From Piezodorus guildinii (lineage: Eukaryota; Arthropoda; Insecta; Hemiptera; Pentatomidae): 64,000 nt of DNA. The notes beneath the pieces are model-generated. The model did no database searches, was not told the DNA's origin, and worked only from the letters and a program-made list of their open reading frames with translations. The stretch is taken from assembly GCA_023052935.1 (NCBI GenBank), contig CM041293.1, positions 148,436,968 to 148,500,967 on the forward strand. Direction: 5' to 3'. Shown piece by piece: positions 51,227-62,210 of the stretch; positions within the stretch are counted from its first letter, which is position 1; the number at the start of each line of letters is the position of its first letter. A program made the translations under genes and the position numbers.

Positions 51227-53902
51227 TTACAATAGGTCTCGTGGCCACTGCCGTTTCAATCTTCGAGGAGGATTGTAGGGATGGGTGGTGCTGGATAGGG
51301 ATTGTGCTAGAGGGTTAGGATGATGACTAAGGTTCTGATGAAATTTGGAAAATTTGGATGGTACCAGGTCTAAAACAAACGGAATATTAAGGTCATGGTG
51401 TAGGGTACAGTTGGTAACGTAATGAGGAGCATTAACTATTGTTCGGAGGACTTTGGATTGGAAGGATTGGATGCGTTTAATGTTAGAATGTTTAGCTGTC
51501 CCCCACAGTTCAAGTCCGTAGGTCCATATAGGTTTCAGTACTGTCTTGTATATTAGTAATTTGTTGTCAACTGTAAGATGAGATTTTCTGTTTAGTAGTC
51601 TGTATAACTGGCCGAATCTGCGGTTGAGTTCTTTTCTTTTTAGTCTTGTATGTGGGTTCCACGTCAGTCTTTTGTCTAGTAAAAAGCCGAGATACCGGAC
51701 TGTGTCTGAGGAAGGAAGCGGTATGGAATTGAAATTAACCGTTGGACAGGATTTGCGTCGAAGGGTGAATGTGACGTGAGTGCATTTGCTTTCGTTTACC
51801 TTAATGCGCCAAGCATTGCACCAGTCTTCGACAAGGGAAAGGTGCTTTTGGAGATTTAGCGATGCTGCTTCAGGATCGGAATTGGATGATAAAATGGCTG
51901 TGTCATCAGCAAATGTTGCCAGAAAGGTATTGGGGTCGGTAGGGATATCGGCGGTGAAGAGGATGTAGAGGACGGGTCCTAAGACGCTGCCTTGAGGAAC
52001 ACCGGCCTCAACAGTATATTGTTCGGAAAATTCGGAACCACAGCGAACTCGGAAGGAGCGGTTGGATAAATAGGATCGGAGGATTAGGTATAAGGATTGA
52101 GGTAAATGGGTTTTGAGCTTAAAGAGCAGTCCCGGGTGCCACACCCGGTCAAAAGCTTGAGCTATGTCCAGAAAGGCACCCGAACAATACTCCTTGCACT
52201 CAAGGGCGGAGGAAATGTGGTCTACAACTCGGAGTCCTTGCTGAACCGTGGAATGTTGAGGACGAAATCCGAACTGATGTGAAGGAAAATTTTGAAATTT
52301 GGCTAGTTTCGTTTTAGTAGGAGCTTTTGAAAATTTTTGAGAGGATCGGAAGTAGGCTGATAGGTCTGTAAGATGACGTGTTGTTAGAAGGTTTGCCTGG
52401 TTTTAGGAAAAGGATCATAGTTGAATGTTTCCATAAGAGAGGAAAATAGGTAGTGCGTAGGATACAGTTATAGAGATATGTAAGGAATGTAATGGCTTTA
52501 GGTGGAAGTTGTCTTAAGATTTGGGGAGTAAGGAGATCTTATCCAGGAGATTTGCGGAGAGGAAGCTTTTTAAGAAGATATCTGACCTCAGAGGGATTAA
52601 CTGCTTTAGGTGGTAAGGATAGTGGTATTGGTGACGTGAGGAACTCTTCAACTGCTGCAGTATGGGTTGGATTAAGCTCTGGATGAGGAGTAAAAACTTT
52701 GGAAAGGTGCTGTGCGAATTCCTCGGCCTTATGCTTGTCAGAAGCAGCCCAGGAACCATCACAGCGCCGGAGAGGATGGGAAATGGTGTGGGATTTTAGG
52801 ATTCTCTTCGTGACATTCCACAGGGAATTGTCACGAGTCGAAAGAGAGGAGAGGTAGGTATTGTAGGATTGGGAACGGAAAGATCGCTAACTCCCGCTTT
52901 AATTTTCTACAAAAAAAATTATAGGAGCGGCGATCTTCTGGGTGGCGGGTGCGTTGCCATAATGTTCTAGCTCGACGTTTGCTGTTGATGAGGTCTGTCA
53001 GGTGTTGTGGTAAATGGCTTTTGTAAGGAATTATTTGGGATTGTTTGGGAGAGGAGGCAGTCCAGGCGGCTTGTTGAATAGCGGTTGTAAAGGAATATAC
53101 GGCGTCGTCAAGGTCATTTGGGGTTTTGAGAATCACTCTGAGGTCAATATCATTAGTGAGAATTTCGCGGAAGAGGTTCCAGTTGACAGGCCCCTAATGA
53201 ATGTCGGTGGGATAGGTTTAGGAATAGGTGTTATGGATACATTTAGAATCAATGGACTATGATCAGAGGATAGTTCATCAAGGCGAGCTATGGAAAAATT
53301 CAGAGAGCCTAATCCGCTGTGGATGAAGAAGTCGAGGATGTCAGGATTACGGTTAGGATCTGTTGGCCAGTAGGTAGGAGAATCGGGAGGTAGGAGATGA
53401 AAGCGTCGGGAGTTGAGTGCAGACTGCAATGTCCGTCCACGAGAATTGGTGGTTCTAGAACCCCACTGTTGGTTCTTAGCGTTTAAGTCTGCACCCAAAA
53501 TGAAGTGATTACCCAAGGAGTTGAGGAAGGATCCAAATTGGGCAGAGGAAATGGGATGTTTAGGAGGGCAGTATGCTGATGCGATGATAAGCGGAAAGGA
53601 AAAGGTTTTGATAACGATGGAAGTTGCTTGTAGGTAATCGTGGGCGGAAATTGGGTGTAAGTGATGGGTGGGGATCGGCGGACTATGACAGCAGTACCGG
53701 CATGGGCTTTGCCGTCTGGATGGTCTGTCCGGTATGTCGTGTATCCTGGTATTTTAAAGTACTGTTTAGTGGTTAGTCTAGTTTCAGTAATGAGTGCAAC
53801 ATCAATGTTTTTGTCCTGCAGTACGGCTGTAAGTTCGTCAGTGTGAGTTCTAACACCATTCGCATTCCAAAGGAGAATGGATAAGGAATTAGGTGAGGTC
53901 AT
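51227..53902 (-). pseudogene. LINE-A2 ORF2 (endonuclease-RT), frameshifted
   Basis: All domains are present but the frame breaks several times. Endonuclease: LLWNANGV, ITETRL and PDGKAHAGTAV in the first frame (53902 to about 53483). GADLNAKNQQWGS, DILDFFIHSGLGSLN and SSDHSPLIL follow in the next (53516-53133). Linker: KSHLPQHLTDLINSKRRART and RHPEDRRSYNFFCRKLKREL (53136-52831). Around 52300-52390 the RT fingers are scrambled by indels. From 52190 the frame holds to the end: AQAFDRVWH with the catalytic Asp, GVPQGSVLGP, LATFADDTAI (FADD), RIKVNESKCTHVTF, PIWTYGLELWG, ending RQWPRDLL. LINE-A1 has no frameshift but two stops, so the two copies are broken in different ways and neither can supply RT. 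Confidence 0.9.
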
Positions 53903-55213
53903 TTATGGGTTTTTTAAGGCAGGAATGAGATTTGTTACGAGATTCGTAAGGAGTGATATTAGGGGCATAACAAGGGATTTAATTTCGGAAATAAAGGATG
54001 TCATCAAACTGGTAAGGTCTGTGGCGTTTGAAGGAGGAGGAATATGAGAGATTTGTGGTGGATTAGGATTCTTAGGATTGGTTACATTTTGAGAAAGAGG
54101 TATATGTGGAATGGATTGAGGTACATTTTGTAGTTCCGGCAGGGCCACGGCTTCAGTACTTTGATTCCCACCTCCAAGTAAGTGGGCAAATGATAAATTG
54201 GCATCAATAAGTTTTGAGGGTTCTCTTCTGTTTCTTACTTGTCTTGCTGTTTCATCCAGTACTTGAGGTTTTTGAAACCTGGTCCTCAGCTCCTTATAGA
54301 TTTGGCATCCTTTATAGTTGGCCGGGTGGTCCTTCAGGCAATGAGCACATACAGATGGTGTTGATTTTGGTTTTGTACACTCCACAGACTTGTGCTGTTC
54401 ACCGCATTTCACGCATCGAGGTATGTGATGACAATAACTTTTAGTATGACCATATGCTTGACAATTATGGCACTGAATTATCTCTCTCTTTGCGTAAGGT
54501 TTTTCAACTCTTACACTGGAATAGTACAATCTATTGAGGTCATAGATTTTTTCAACTCCTTCAGCTGGTTCCAAATCCACAAAAAAGAGAGGTAGAGGAA
54601 TTTTATCCTTTAGGACGTTAGTGACTTGCCGCACTTTATAGCCCATCTCCGTTAGTTCTTCTTTAATAGCTTCAACTGGTGTCGAGGGGTGTAAGTTTCT
54701 GATTACAACCCTTAAAGCTCTCTCTTGGCGTAGCTGATAGGTATGGAAATCTGCTTTGGTTTCAGTTAGGTATTTCACTATTTTTCTATATGTCTCGGCA
54801 GTAGTAGGAGATATTTTGGTATCATTGATTCTACTCATACAGTAGTAGCTGGTAGATTCGGTAATTTTGTTCAATTGCGCACACAACAACTGGAAATTTC
54901 TAATATTTTTGACAAATATTGGAGGAGGCCGTGGTTCACTAGGTATAGGAGTAGATTCCATGTTTTCTTTTTCATTATGTAAAATCTGAAAAGGATTTGG
55001 GGTGAAAAACGGCGATTCGTCAGTCATCCCTTGTGACGATGTGCCAGGTTGTGGTTCAGATTCTGAATTAGTACCGGAAGGGGTTGCTTGTAGATTTAAT
55101 CTTTTATTAGTATCACGGCGGGGTCTTTGTTTTGTAGGTGACGGGATTGAACCACTAGATCTAGATCTTTTAGTTGAAACTTTGGAGGACATTACTTGAT
55201 GATAATATCGCAT
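53903..55213 (-). CDS. LINE-A2 ORF1 (Gag-like, CCHC zinc knuckles)
   Basis: 436 residues, fully open, closely related to LINE-A1 ORF1. It has the basic Ser-rich N-terminus, the conserved central domain (IFVKNIRNFQLLCAQLN, KADFHTYQLRQERALRVVIR, MGYKVRQVTNVLKDKIP), and three knuckles: CHNCQAYGHTKSYC, CVKCGEQHKSVEC and CAHCLKDHPANYKGC at about residues 248-303. The tail ends with a hydrophobic heptad-like stretch. Role as for LINE-A1: RNA binding and packaging of the element transcript. The start is ambiguous between the first Met and the one at residue 8. The stop TAA is followed directly by the ORF2 ATG. ORF1 is intact while ORF2 is broken in several places, which suggests chance survival or selection on ORF1. 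Confidence 0.9.
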   Translation of the reverse strand: MRYYHQVMSSKVSTKRSRSSGSIPSPTKQRPRRDTNKRLNLQATPSGTNSESEPQPGTSSQGMTDESPFFTPNPFQILHNEKENMESTPIPSEPRPPPIFVKNIRNFQLLCAQLNKITESTSYYCMSRINDTKISPTTAETYRKIVKYLTETKADFHTYQLRQERALRVVIRNLHPSTPVEAIKEELTEMGYKVRQVTNVLKDKIPLPLFFVDLEPAEGVEKIYDLNRLYYSSVRVEKPYAKREIIQCHNCQAYGHTKSYCHHIPRCVKCGEQHKSVECTKPKSTPSVCAHCLKDHPANYKGCQIYKELRTRFQKPQVLDETARQVRNRREPSKLIDANLSFAHLLGGGNQSTEAVALPELQNVPQSIPHIPLSQNVTNPKNPNPPQISHIPPPSNATDLTSLMTSFISEIKSLVMPLISLLTNLVTNLIPALKNP

Positions 55214-55540
55214 TTCATGTATAGAAAGTAATTAAATAATAACCAGATGTGGGAAAAAAACAATAACTTAAAAAAAGTTAAGCAAGACCAGCCTTGCCGG
55301 GCTATTGGCAATCAGCTGATATGAAGAGGTGACTCAGCATTCACTTTACACTGTAAATTATATCACAACTTACCGCTGTTTGCTCCAATAATAACTGTTG
55401 TTGTTATCCTGAAGCCTGGTGATGTTTTCAAGACTGTGCTGAAGTGAAATCCAACTGTAAAAGCAAGAAATCCGAGAGCCGACTTGAAATATGACTGCCA
55501 TACTCACGCGCATGCGCAGAACTCTGTTCCATCAGTAACA

Positions 55541-56326
55541 TATAAAAACCATATGTTTTTTCCTGATTCTATTATTCTCTAGAATATTCAATTATTTTTA
55601 TCGGTTTTTTAGCACTATTTATTAACTTTTACAAGCTTGTTTATAAGATAACATGTTTTCTAATAGCATTAGCTTTCCAATGATATATTATACATGTATA
55701 TTACTGTTCTCATGTTCAAAAACAATAAATCGCATTAAAAAACATTTTTTTCAGTTTTATCCTTTATTTGGATATCGTATTTTTTCAACTTATATATTCA
55801 ATTGTTTTTTAGCAATGATAATCAGATCATATGGCCAATTATATAAAAACTACCAATTTTAGGTACTTTAGAGGAAGAAATTTTAAAATATCGGCTGTTA
55901 AGCCCTGCCAAACTATTTACTCAAAATGAAGCCTACGTGATATCAAAGCCGGTCAATTTTACATCGACATACCGAGTTTAATCAAAATCGTTAGAGCCGT
56001 TTTAAGAAAATCTTAAGGTGCAAAATGCATGCTGGCTCTTCTGATAAGCTGATTTTGATGAAAAATCATGAAATGAATGATAACTGATTTTTCTAACATC
56101 TCGGGCGTATAGTTGTCTTAAATATAAAATTACAGTTTCTTAGGACTTTCCGTTTACGCGCTAGAATTACCACACACACAGGCCTTTTTTTTTTGGACTT
56201 GGTTATTTGGACTCAGGTGACCCTAAAACGAGTATTTCTGTTGCAAACAGGAAATCGAAAGTTTTCACGATCGCAATACTTTCCTCCCTTACTATACATT
56301 TCATATATAGGTAAGTGAAAGTAAAA
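55541..56326 (+). mobile_element. HINE-like copy, 5' part missing
   Basis: Starts at ATATAAAAACCATATGTTTT (the block AGAAACATGTGTTTTAT) and runs through all later blocks, including AGCTTTCCAATGATATATTA, GGTGCAAAATGCATGC and CACACACACAGGCCTTTTTT. It ends TATATAGGTAAGTGAAAGTA. LINE-A2 lies just to its left. Confidence 0.85.
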
Positions 56327-56490
56327 ATGATTGTTGAAATTTTGTGAGAAATTTAGAATATGAACATAAAAATAATCGGATAAGTGGCGTTAACAGAAAG
56401 AAATATTTTCATTTTATTTTAAATCTTTGTATACATATGTTTGATTTAAATAATTATATTTTATTTTTTCTTGGATTGCAAATCTTTACA

Positions 56491-56723
56491 TTATTATTTA
56501 TTTAACGTCACTTTATGCTACTATGGCTAATCGGACGATGCTACAGTGGGAGTCCTAAATTTTGCCTATCCAGGTTTTATTAGGATAGGGATCTTTAACG
56601 AGTACCTGACATCGCACAGGCTCGGGACCACATTTTAACGTCCCCTCCGAAGGACGGCGTAACTAAGGATTTTTAACTCCCATTAAAAAATCCTAGGACC
56701 ACCTGCGGGTTTGAACCCGTGAC

Positions 56724-56767
<44 letters not shown>

Positions 56768-56835
56768 AAAAAAAAAAAAAAAAAAACGTTTAGCATGGGA
56801 GGCTGTTACGCTAGCCACCCAGCTACAAGTGATCC
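56491..56835 (-). mobile_element. SINE-A copy with an internal poly(A) insert
   Basis: Full SINE-A in reverse: tail (TTATTTATTT), body, B-box complement GGGTTTGAACCCGTGAC, then 59 bases of almost pure A, then the rest of the tRNA-like head to CTACAAGTGATCC. Short flanks AATCTTTA on both sides suggest its own target duplication. Confidence 0.9.
56728..56786. mobile_element. Poly(A)-only retroinsertion
   Basis: 59 bases, all A except one C (56767), flanked by ACGTTTA-type direct repeats (56722-56728 and 56786-56792). Other SINE-A copies have a single such sequence (GACCTTTAGC) here. This fits LINE-driven insertion of a transcript so truncated that only its tail was copied. Confidence 0.7.
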
Positions 56836-56839
56836 TAAT

Positions 56840-58089
56840 CTTTATTACATATATATATACTATGCAGTGCACTTTGTACATATTTCTTAGTTCACTATGC
56901 ATTAATTCATAATTATAAGACAAGCATGTGTTTATTTCTTTAATACTGCGTGAATAACTTCGAATGTATTTCATTATTCACTACACATTACTCGGTCTAT
57001 AATTTTGTAATATTTTATAGGTCACTTTATTTTTATCTCCATTTATTATTTTATTGTTTATTATTAACGACACCCTTCAAAAGCAGTTTAATTATAATTA
57101 TTTTGTAATTAATTTGAGAAAATGATTTTGATCGTGATATTTTGTTTCATTTAAATTTGTTGTTTTCGTTAAAATCTATTGTGATCTGATATGCCGCCGA
57201 AAACTGATAAAGGTTCTAATTCCATACAAGAAATTTGCATAAAATTACAAACTAAAACCTTGACCTCTAACCGCTCAGTAGAAAAATAGTCGAAAACCCT
57301 AAACTCAGATACCCTGCTGACTGAATGATAAAATGATGAAGGATATAGGATGAAAAAATTGATATAATGTTATGATGAAAACAAATTATCTTACTCAAAC
57401 AAAAATAGTGTTCAGTTAATTAAAATTATATTGAAAAGATGTCGAACAGCAAAACGTGCACTGGTTCTTATGATTATTTTGTATAATTTTACACAGTTTC
57501 ATCCACAACATTATACACATACAGTACTTATACAACGAAGTGTATGAAATTGAATTTAGTCAACCTGCCTGATATTAAAGACATATGCCTAGTCGGCTTG
57601 CCTGTAATGCAGGTTTTGACAGTTTCCTCCTCCTTTTAGGCTGACAGCTAAATAACCACGGGCATTTAAGATTAATTATATATCACAATGTTTTGTAACA
57701 CGTTAGTTTAAAGGTTTCAAAATGAAACGAGGTTTCATATGCTTGTTTATTAGTTAAAATACGCCGTTGATTTGCTTAGATACGTGTTTACAGCCAGATT
57801 TACAGTTATTTATATGTTTATTTATTCAAGTTAACATGTTTCTTTTGGTTTAATAATGTCCGTCAGTTTCAATTGTTGCAAAAGACATGTGATATCAAAG
57901 CGTCAGTTCATTATTTGAGTCGTTTTGAACGAGAAAACAAGGTCCCTCGTTTTGTTGATATAACCGTGTTTTCAAGAAATTTAACTTTTCTAATTTTTGC
58001 TATCTGCATACTCTGAAATTTTGCATTTAGAGGTTTATTTTTTTTAGAACCTTATCTTAAAGTTGGCTATTCATACATATATACATAAT
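56840..58089. other. Unassigned DNA, possible LINE ORF1 start
   Basis: At 57191 the plus strand reads MPPKTDKGSNSIQEICIKLQ and goes on for about 45 codons with a stop. The Lys-rich MPPK start resembles ORF1 starts of CR1-like LINEs, but this is too little to call. The rest is AT-rich without a match. Confidence 0.3.
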
Positions 58090-58425
58090 GTGATACCCGA
58101 TTCTCGGTTTCCGCAGACTCCTTCTAAACCAGTGGACGAATTTAGATACGGTTTTCACCATCATTTTGGAAATTCTTTCCTAAAGGATTAATTGTTAAAT
58201 ACATTGTAATTTAGTTTTTTTTTTTTTTTAAATGCAAAGATATATTTTCTGTAACCAAGGCATCCAATAATTATTCCTGAAATGAGTAGTTATTATAGAT
58301 GTATAATATACCGTTGGAAACCGAAAGGTTTTAGAAACGTTAATACACATTGAAAGAAGTACAAGCTAAAATGGTATAAACCTATAAACTTATGAATATA
58401 TGTTACCTGTAATGTTGTAATGAGG
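58090..58425 (-). repeat. Second dispersed repeat, copy 2
   Basis: Counterpart of 48690-49015, including GGTTTCCGCAGACTCCTTCT, ATTTTCTGTAACCAAGGCAT, TATAATATACCGTTGGAAAC and CATAAACTTATGAATATATG. A short third piece may lie at 59485-59540. Confidence 0.7.
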
Positions 58426-58706
58426 GAGGTTATGGCAGATTTAGTATTGCTCCCGTACAGTATCATTCAAATTATATTCTTGCATACAGTGCGCTATAAT
58501 TTGTAAAACATATTCGGTTCCAAATATTAGTTGCTAAGATAAATGAATAGTTGTTGTGAATCCAAATACTAACATTGTTATTTATTTATTTATATTACAA
58601 ATGACACTCAAGACTTGATAACAAATCCTATGTGGTCAGTGTACAATTTAAAAAAGATATATCTATAAGGACAGAGTTATTGAAACCATTAACTGAATCT
58701 AAAGAA
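58426..58706. other. Unassigned AT-rich DNA
   Basis: No element recognised. Confidence 0.3.
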
Positions 58707-59110
58707 TAATAATAATAATAATAGACTTACCGAACCCGAAGGTTCGATGCCGATACCACCAAATTCAGTCTACACAGACTCGTCCAATGTTCACAGTTCA
58801 AGCCCAAGCCCCCGAGATAAGCCTTAACGCAATCCTCCCGTCGACGCTTCCGCCTACCTTTCGGACGCCTACCAGCAGGATCAGCGAATACCAACTTTCT
58901 CGGAATCCGTTTCTCACCGAGCCCAACAATTTGGTCTCCCATTTGAGTCTCCGCGAAGCTATCAACTCAATTATATTCACAGGATATAAGTTCCGCAATT
59001 CCGCGTTGTGCAACCTTATAAACTCCCCAGTGGCCTCATCTCTCTTCGGACCAAATATTTTACGCAGTACCTTATTTTCGAAAACCTTAAGCCTTTGTTC
59101 ATCCTTCAAA
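58707..59110 (-). pseudogene. RTE-like LINE C-terminus with (AAT)n tail
   Basis: Minus strand from 59109: EQRLKVFENKVLRKIFGPKR, DEATGEFIRLHNAELRNLY, IIELIASRRLKWETKLLGSV, then a frameshift between about 58940 and 58800 into KRIPRKLVFADPAGRRPKGR, RKRRREDCVKAYLGGLGLN and HWTSLCRL. The first motif (RVFENRVLRKIFGPKRDE with LHNEEL) is a hallmark of the C-terminal end of RTE/BovB-like LINE proteins in arthropods, and GRRPKGRRKRRRED matches the following basic segment. 5'-truncated with no RT core. The 3' end is followed by six ATT/AAT units (58707-58724), as is usual for elements that end in short tandem repeats rather than poly(A). Confidence 0.85.
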
Positions 59111-60349
59111 ATCTAAAGTTTACAATTTGTATTTTTTTAAAGAATATTTCTATCTTTTTGATATCCCTTGTCCAAGTTTTTTTTTTTTTTTTTTAAATGC
59201 AGTCTCTTCCTCCTGCGTAAAGTCGCGTTCTCTCTTGTATTTTTCGCACCTGAAAACTTCACATTTTCCATTTTTTAAATTTTCATAAGCGCAAGATGTT
59301 TGTTAGTACACCCGTGGTTAGTTCCCAGTCTTACGATTTGTAAGGTACTCGTTCTTGTAAATTGCTATTTCCGAGCAAACCATGGAGCTAACATTGGTAT
59401 ATATATATATATATATATGTATATTATATATATGTAACTTAGTAATAGACCGAATAAGATAGGAACCTGTGTTATATGATTTTTCAAAATCATACATTGC
59501 AATCAAGTTTTGTTTTCATGGGAAAATTTCTGTAATATATGCTACACTTTAAAATAACAAACAAACAGACTGAACTGATATTTATTTCTGTATCTCATTT
59601 CTGCCGATGATTAAATATAATAATGAACAGACGTTATAAAACAAACATTTTTTTTTTATATGTACTTATCGTTATGCTGAACTTCTAACCCCGAAGTGAT
59701 GAACTCTAAGTAGTGGGGAGGGTCAAATAGTTTTAATATCAAGCCAAATTTGAACTTGAAATCTTAGTAAAATAATAAAATCATAGGTTGTGAGATATGG
59801 ATTTTGGTAGACGGATATTGTTGGAAAAGACGAGGCAGACTCATCGACGTTTAGCCATTCAGTCACGCACTCTTTAATGTCTCTATCGGGTGGGTAGGGT
59901 TACAACCGATTATGAGAACGAAAGCTAAATAAAAAAAAATCGGTGAACCTTCGTGATGTAAAACATTAGGTCGAACAAGGAAGAATGGTCTTAACTAGAT
60001 GGCAAGCCAAGAAACCAGTCTGTGTTTAGAACTATTTTGATAATATATACTAATTTCTAACCCGGGTTAATATATTAATTTTTGATAGTATAATGATCAA
60101 TAGAATTACGTAAAATATTTTTATTGATATTAACTATTCGTAAGAAATATATAATGATAAGTAATTATTTGGGTCTTAATTCTTCTCAAAAATTTTATTA
60201 TACACCAATAATTATTTTGAATCTTTATTTTGGGGATTTCCTTCATCTTAGTAACCATTAGCTACTAATATCAGTTATGCATTTTTCCATGTTCAGAAGT
60301 TTCGTCAATCTTAATGTAAAAAATTACATTTAAAATTCCGTTCTCTTCT
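59111..60349. other. Unassigned AT-rich DNA
   Basis: Includes a (TA)n tract at 59398-59418 and T-runs. No supported gene. Confidence 0.35.
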
Positions 60350-61215
60350 CTTCACTTTCTATACAGCTGACACCCCAACCAATCCTAACACTTTCCTTTC
60401 CACGTATGCTGATGACACTTGTGTGTTATCAGTCAATAACGATCCAATAGTCAATATTGCCTCTCGAACTCTACAATCCCACATCAGAGACCTCCAGATT
60501 TGGTGTCAGTATTGGAGAATGAAAATAAGTTCAGACATATCCCACCAAATTATCTTTACCCTCTGTCGTAAACCAATGACATCCTATAATAATATTCCGC
60601 TTGTCCCGGCTGAACAGATCCGCTACCTAGGTCTCCTCCTTGACAAACGTCTCGCATGGAATCCGCACACAAGACTGAAACGCAAGAAACTGCTCGCTGA
60701 TTTCGATTACTTCAACACTTACTTGACAAACGCTCTAACCTCCCACATAACTACAAAAGATTCCTCTACATGACTATCATAAGGCCTATATGGACTTACG
60801 GAGTTCTCGTTTTTGAGCTTATTTGATCACATACACACATATCAGACAAATGGGGGATTGTTATAGTTCGGAAAGTTTTTTGATTTCAAGATTTGAATTT
60901 TCTAAAAATCTTTGCCATTTGTCTGTATGTGGAAAATTAGGCTCAAAAACGAAAAGTGTTGCGAAACTTAAATTTCCTATATTAAATAGTAGTAAATACT
61001 AGAGATGTTACTAACAACATATTATTAAAATTGAATAAATTGCCAAATAGCAAAGATTATTAGAAAATTCAAATCTTCGAATCAAAAACTTTCCGAACTA
61101 TAACTAATTATCCATGGTACATGTGCAACAATGTACACAGACCTTTAGATATAAACATTCAACGAACAAATCAGGATTATCTACAAACATTTTCACGACT
61201 ACTTACACGGATATA
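60350..61215 (+). pseudogene. LINE RT fragment split by an inverted-repeat element
   Basis: Plus strand. From about 60363: PTNPNTFLSTYADDTCVLSV with the RT active site, then RDLQIWCQYWRMKI, IIFTLCRKPMTSYNNIPLVP, AEQIRYLGLLLDKRLAWNPH, TRLKRKKLLADFDYF and, in another frame, RPIWTYGV at about 60790. The LINE then breaks at about 60803 into an inverted-repeat element and resumes at about 61098 with PWYMCNNVHRPLDINIQRTN and LQTFSRLLTRIYFHTNI, the C-terminal motif block (APWYV-NN-HRDL-I). The first part is LINE-B-like. The C-terminal part is more like Jockey elements with the APWYV motif, so these may be two LINEs side by side. Frameshifts and stops make all of it inactive. Confidence 0.75.
60803..61108. 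mobile_element. Small inverted-repeat (MITE-like) element
   Basis: Arms 60861-60923 and 61038-61103 are about 90 percent complementary over some 62 bases, with ends TATAGTTCGGAAAG and CTTTCCGAACTATA flanked by TA, as for Tc1/mariner-type MITEs. A second inverse match pairs 60806-60851 with 60915-60957 (CGTTTTTGAGC, CAGACAAATGG), so two arm pairs interleave. No coding capacity. Confidence 0.8.
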
Positions 61216-61239
61216 CTTTCACACTAATATATAAAACGG

Positions 61240-61634
61240 TATGTTTGTGGCTACAGCGACCTAACTCAGCCTCCACTGGCTCAGACCAGTGATGCGGCTG
61301 AGATAGAGGCGCTGGGATCTCTTGGATTCCGCTTTGTCCTCCACAAGAGGGAAAAGCGTTTGGTGGGGTCCCTTTAGCAATTGTATATAGTTATGATTGT
61401 TTGTAATATGTTTATTTATTTGCCAACTTTTTATTTATCTCAATAATAGGCTTTTGTTTCGATTTGTTTTGTTTTTTATTTATTATTATTATTTTATTGT
61501 ATATATATGAATTTATTTATGTTCTATTTTATGTATTTTGACCATTATTATTATTTTCTGTATATATAGTATGAATGTGGTCTCTTATCAATATTATTAT
61601 TGTTCATTTTGTAACAAATTGTGTTATATCTCAA

Positions 61635-61652
<18 letters not shown>
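61240..61652 (+). mobile_element. LINE-A 3' UTR copy with poly(A)
   Basis: Plus-strand LINE-A tail: GTATGTTTGTGGCTACAGCG, the structured block (61260-61365), TTGTAACAAATTGTGTTATA, then TCTCAATAAAA and an A-run followed by (TA)n. It includes AATAAA just before the tail. Confidence 0.9.
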
Positions 61653-61669
<17 letters not shown>

Positions 61670-62084
61670 TAAAACATACACTCCCGATATGCTTCAAAAC
61701 AAAGCTGAAAAGAATTTGGATGAGGGACCTTCTGTCATAAATAGGAATGAAGCCAAGAGGAGATGCTGCTGGGTATTACTCTATCCATCAAGGCTACCAT
61801 GCCACAAGCTAAAAACCTACCTCTATCGCATGCACTAGTTGTCCATGAAGTTAACTGGTATGAATACAATCATGTTTGAAATCAATTAAGTTTAAAAAAA
61901 AAAGTTTCAATTATAAATTCAAGTACTCTATAAAAAGGAAGGCGTGTCTCGTCACCTGACTATAGATTATAAAGTTGATAAACTTCGAAGATTATGATAT
62001 AGACAGACATCCTTAAAATATAATGTTTTAAATAACTTGCCTATTCAGAAGAACTAACAGAAAAGATTATGAAAAATCCAGACC
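61653..62084. other. Unassigned DNA
   Basis: 61680-61850 is more complex. It holds AAGGCTACCATGCCAC, also found at 19915. No coding call. Confidence 0.35.
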
Positions 62085-62210
62085 TTTTTGTGAGCCTTCG
62101 TATTTTAGACTGAGGAAACACTAAAACGGTTATTTCTGATGAAAATTCTAATTTACAAATGTTTAACATACTTTCCCTTACATTATATTTCATTTATAGA
62201 TAAATAAAAG
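62085..62210 (+). repeat. HINE-like right-end relic
   Basis: CAGACCTTTTTGTGAGCCTT, GAGGAAACACTAAAACGGTT, AATGTTTAACATACTTTCCC, ending ATTTATAGATAAATAAAAG. The order fits the family's 3' end, but it is diverged. Confidence 0.65.

Larger units (their letters stand above)
50744..55522 (-). mobile_element. LINE-A2, full-length Jockey-type retrotransposon
   Basis: About 4.78 kb on the minus strand, with a 30-base poly(A) tail, a 3' UTR of about 480 bp, ORF2, ORF1 and a 5' UTR. Target duplication TCTGTTCCAACAG (50731-50743) and TCTGTTCCATCAG (55523-55535), one mismatch. The 5' UTR (55522-55214) aligns with that of LINE-A1, including AAAACATCACYAG and the GATCAGCTGAT or AATCAGCTGAT region just before ORF1, so both copies reach the true 5' end. 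Confidence 0.92.

Noticed and set aside
56726..56974. 82-codon antisense frame with a long Phe run
   Set aside because: A translation of the poly(A) insert in the SINE.
57191..57330. LINE ORF1 start (MPPKTDKG...)
   Set aside because: Suggestive, but about 45 codons with a stop is too little; mentioned only as a possibility in the region entry.
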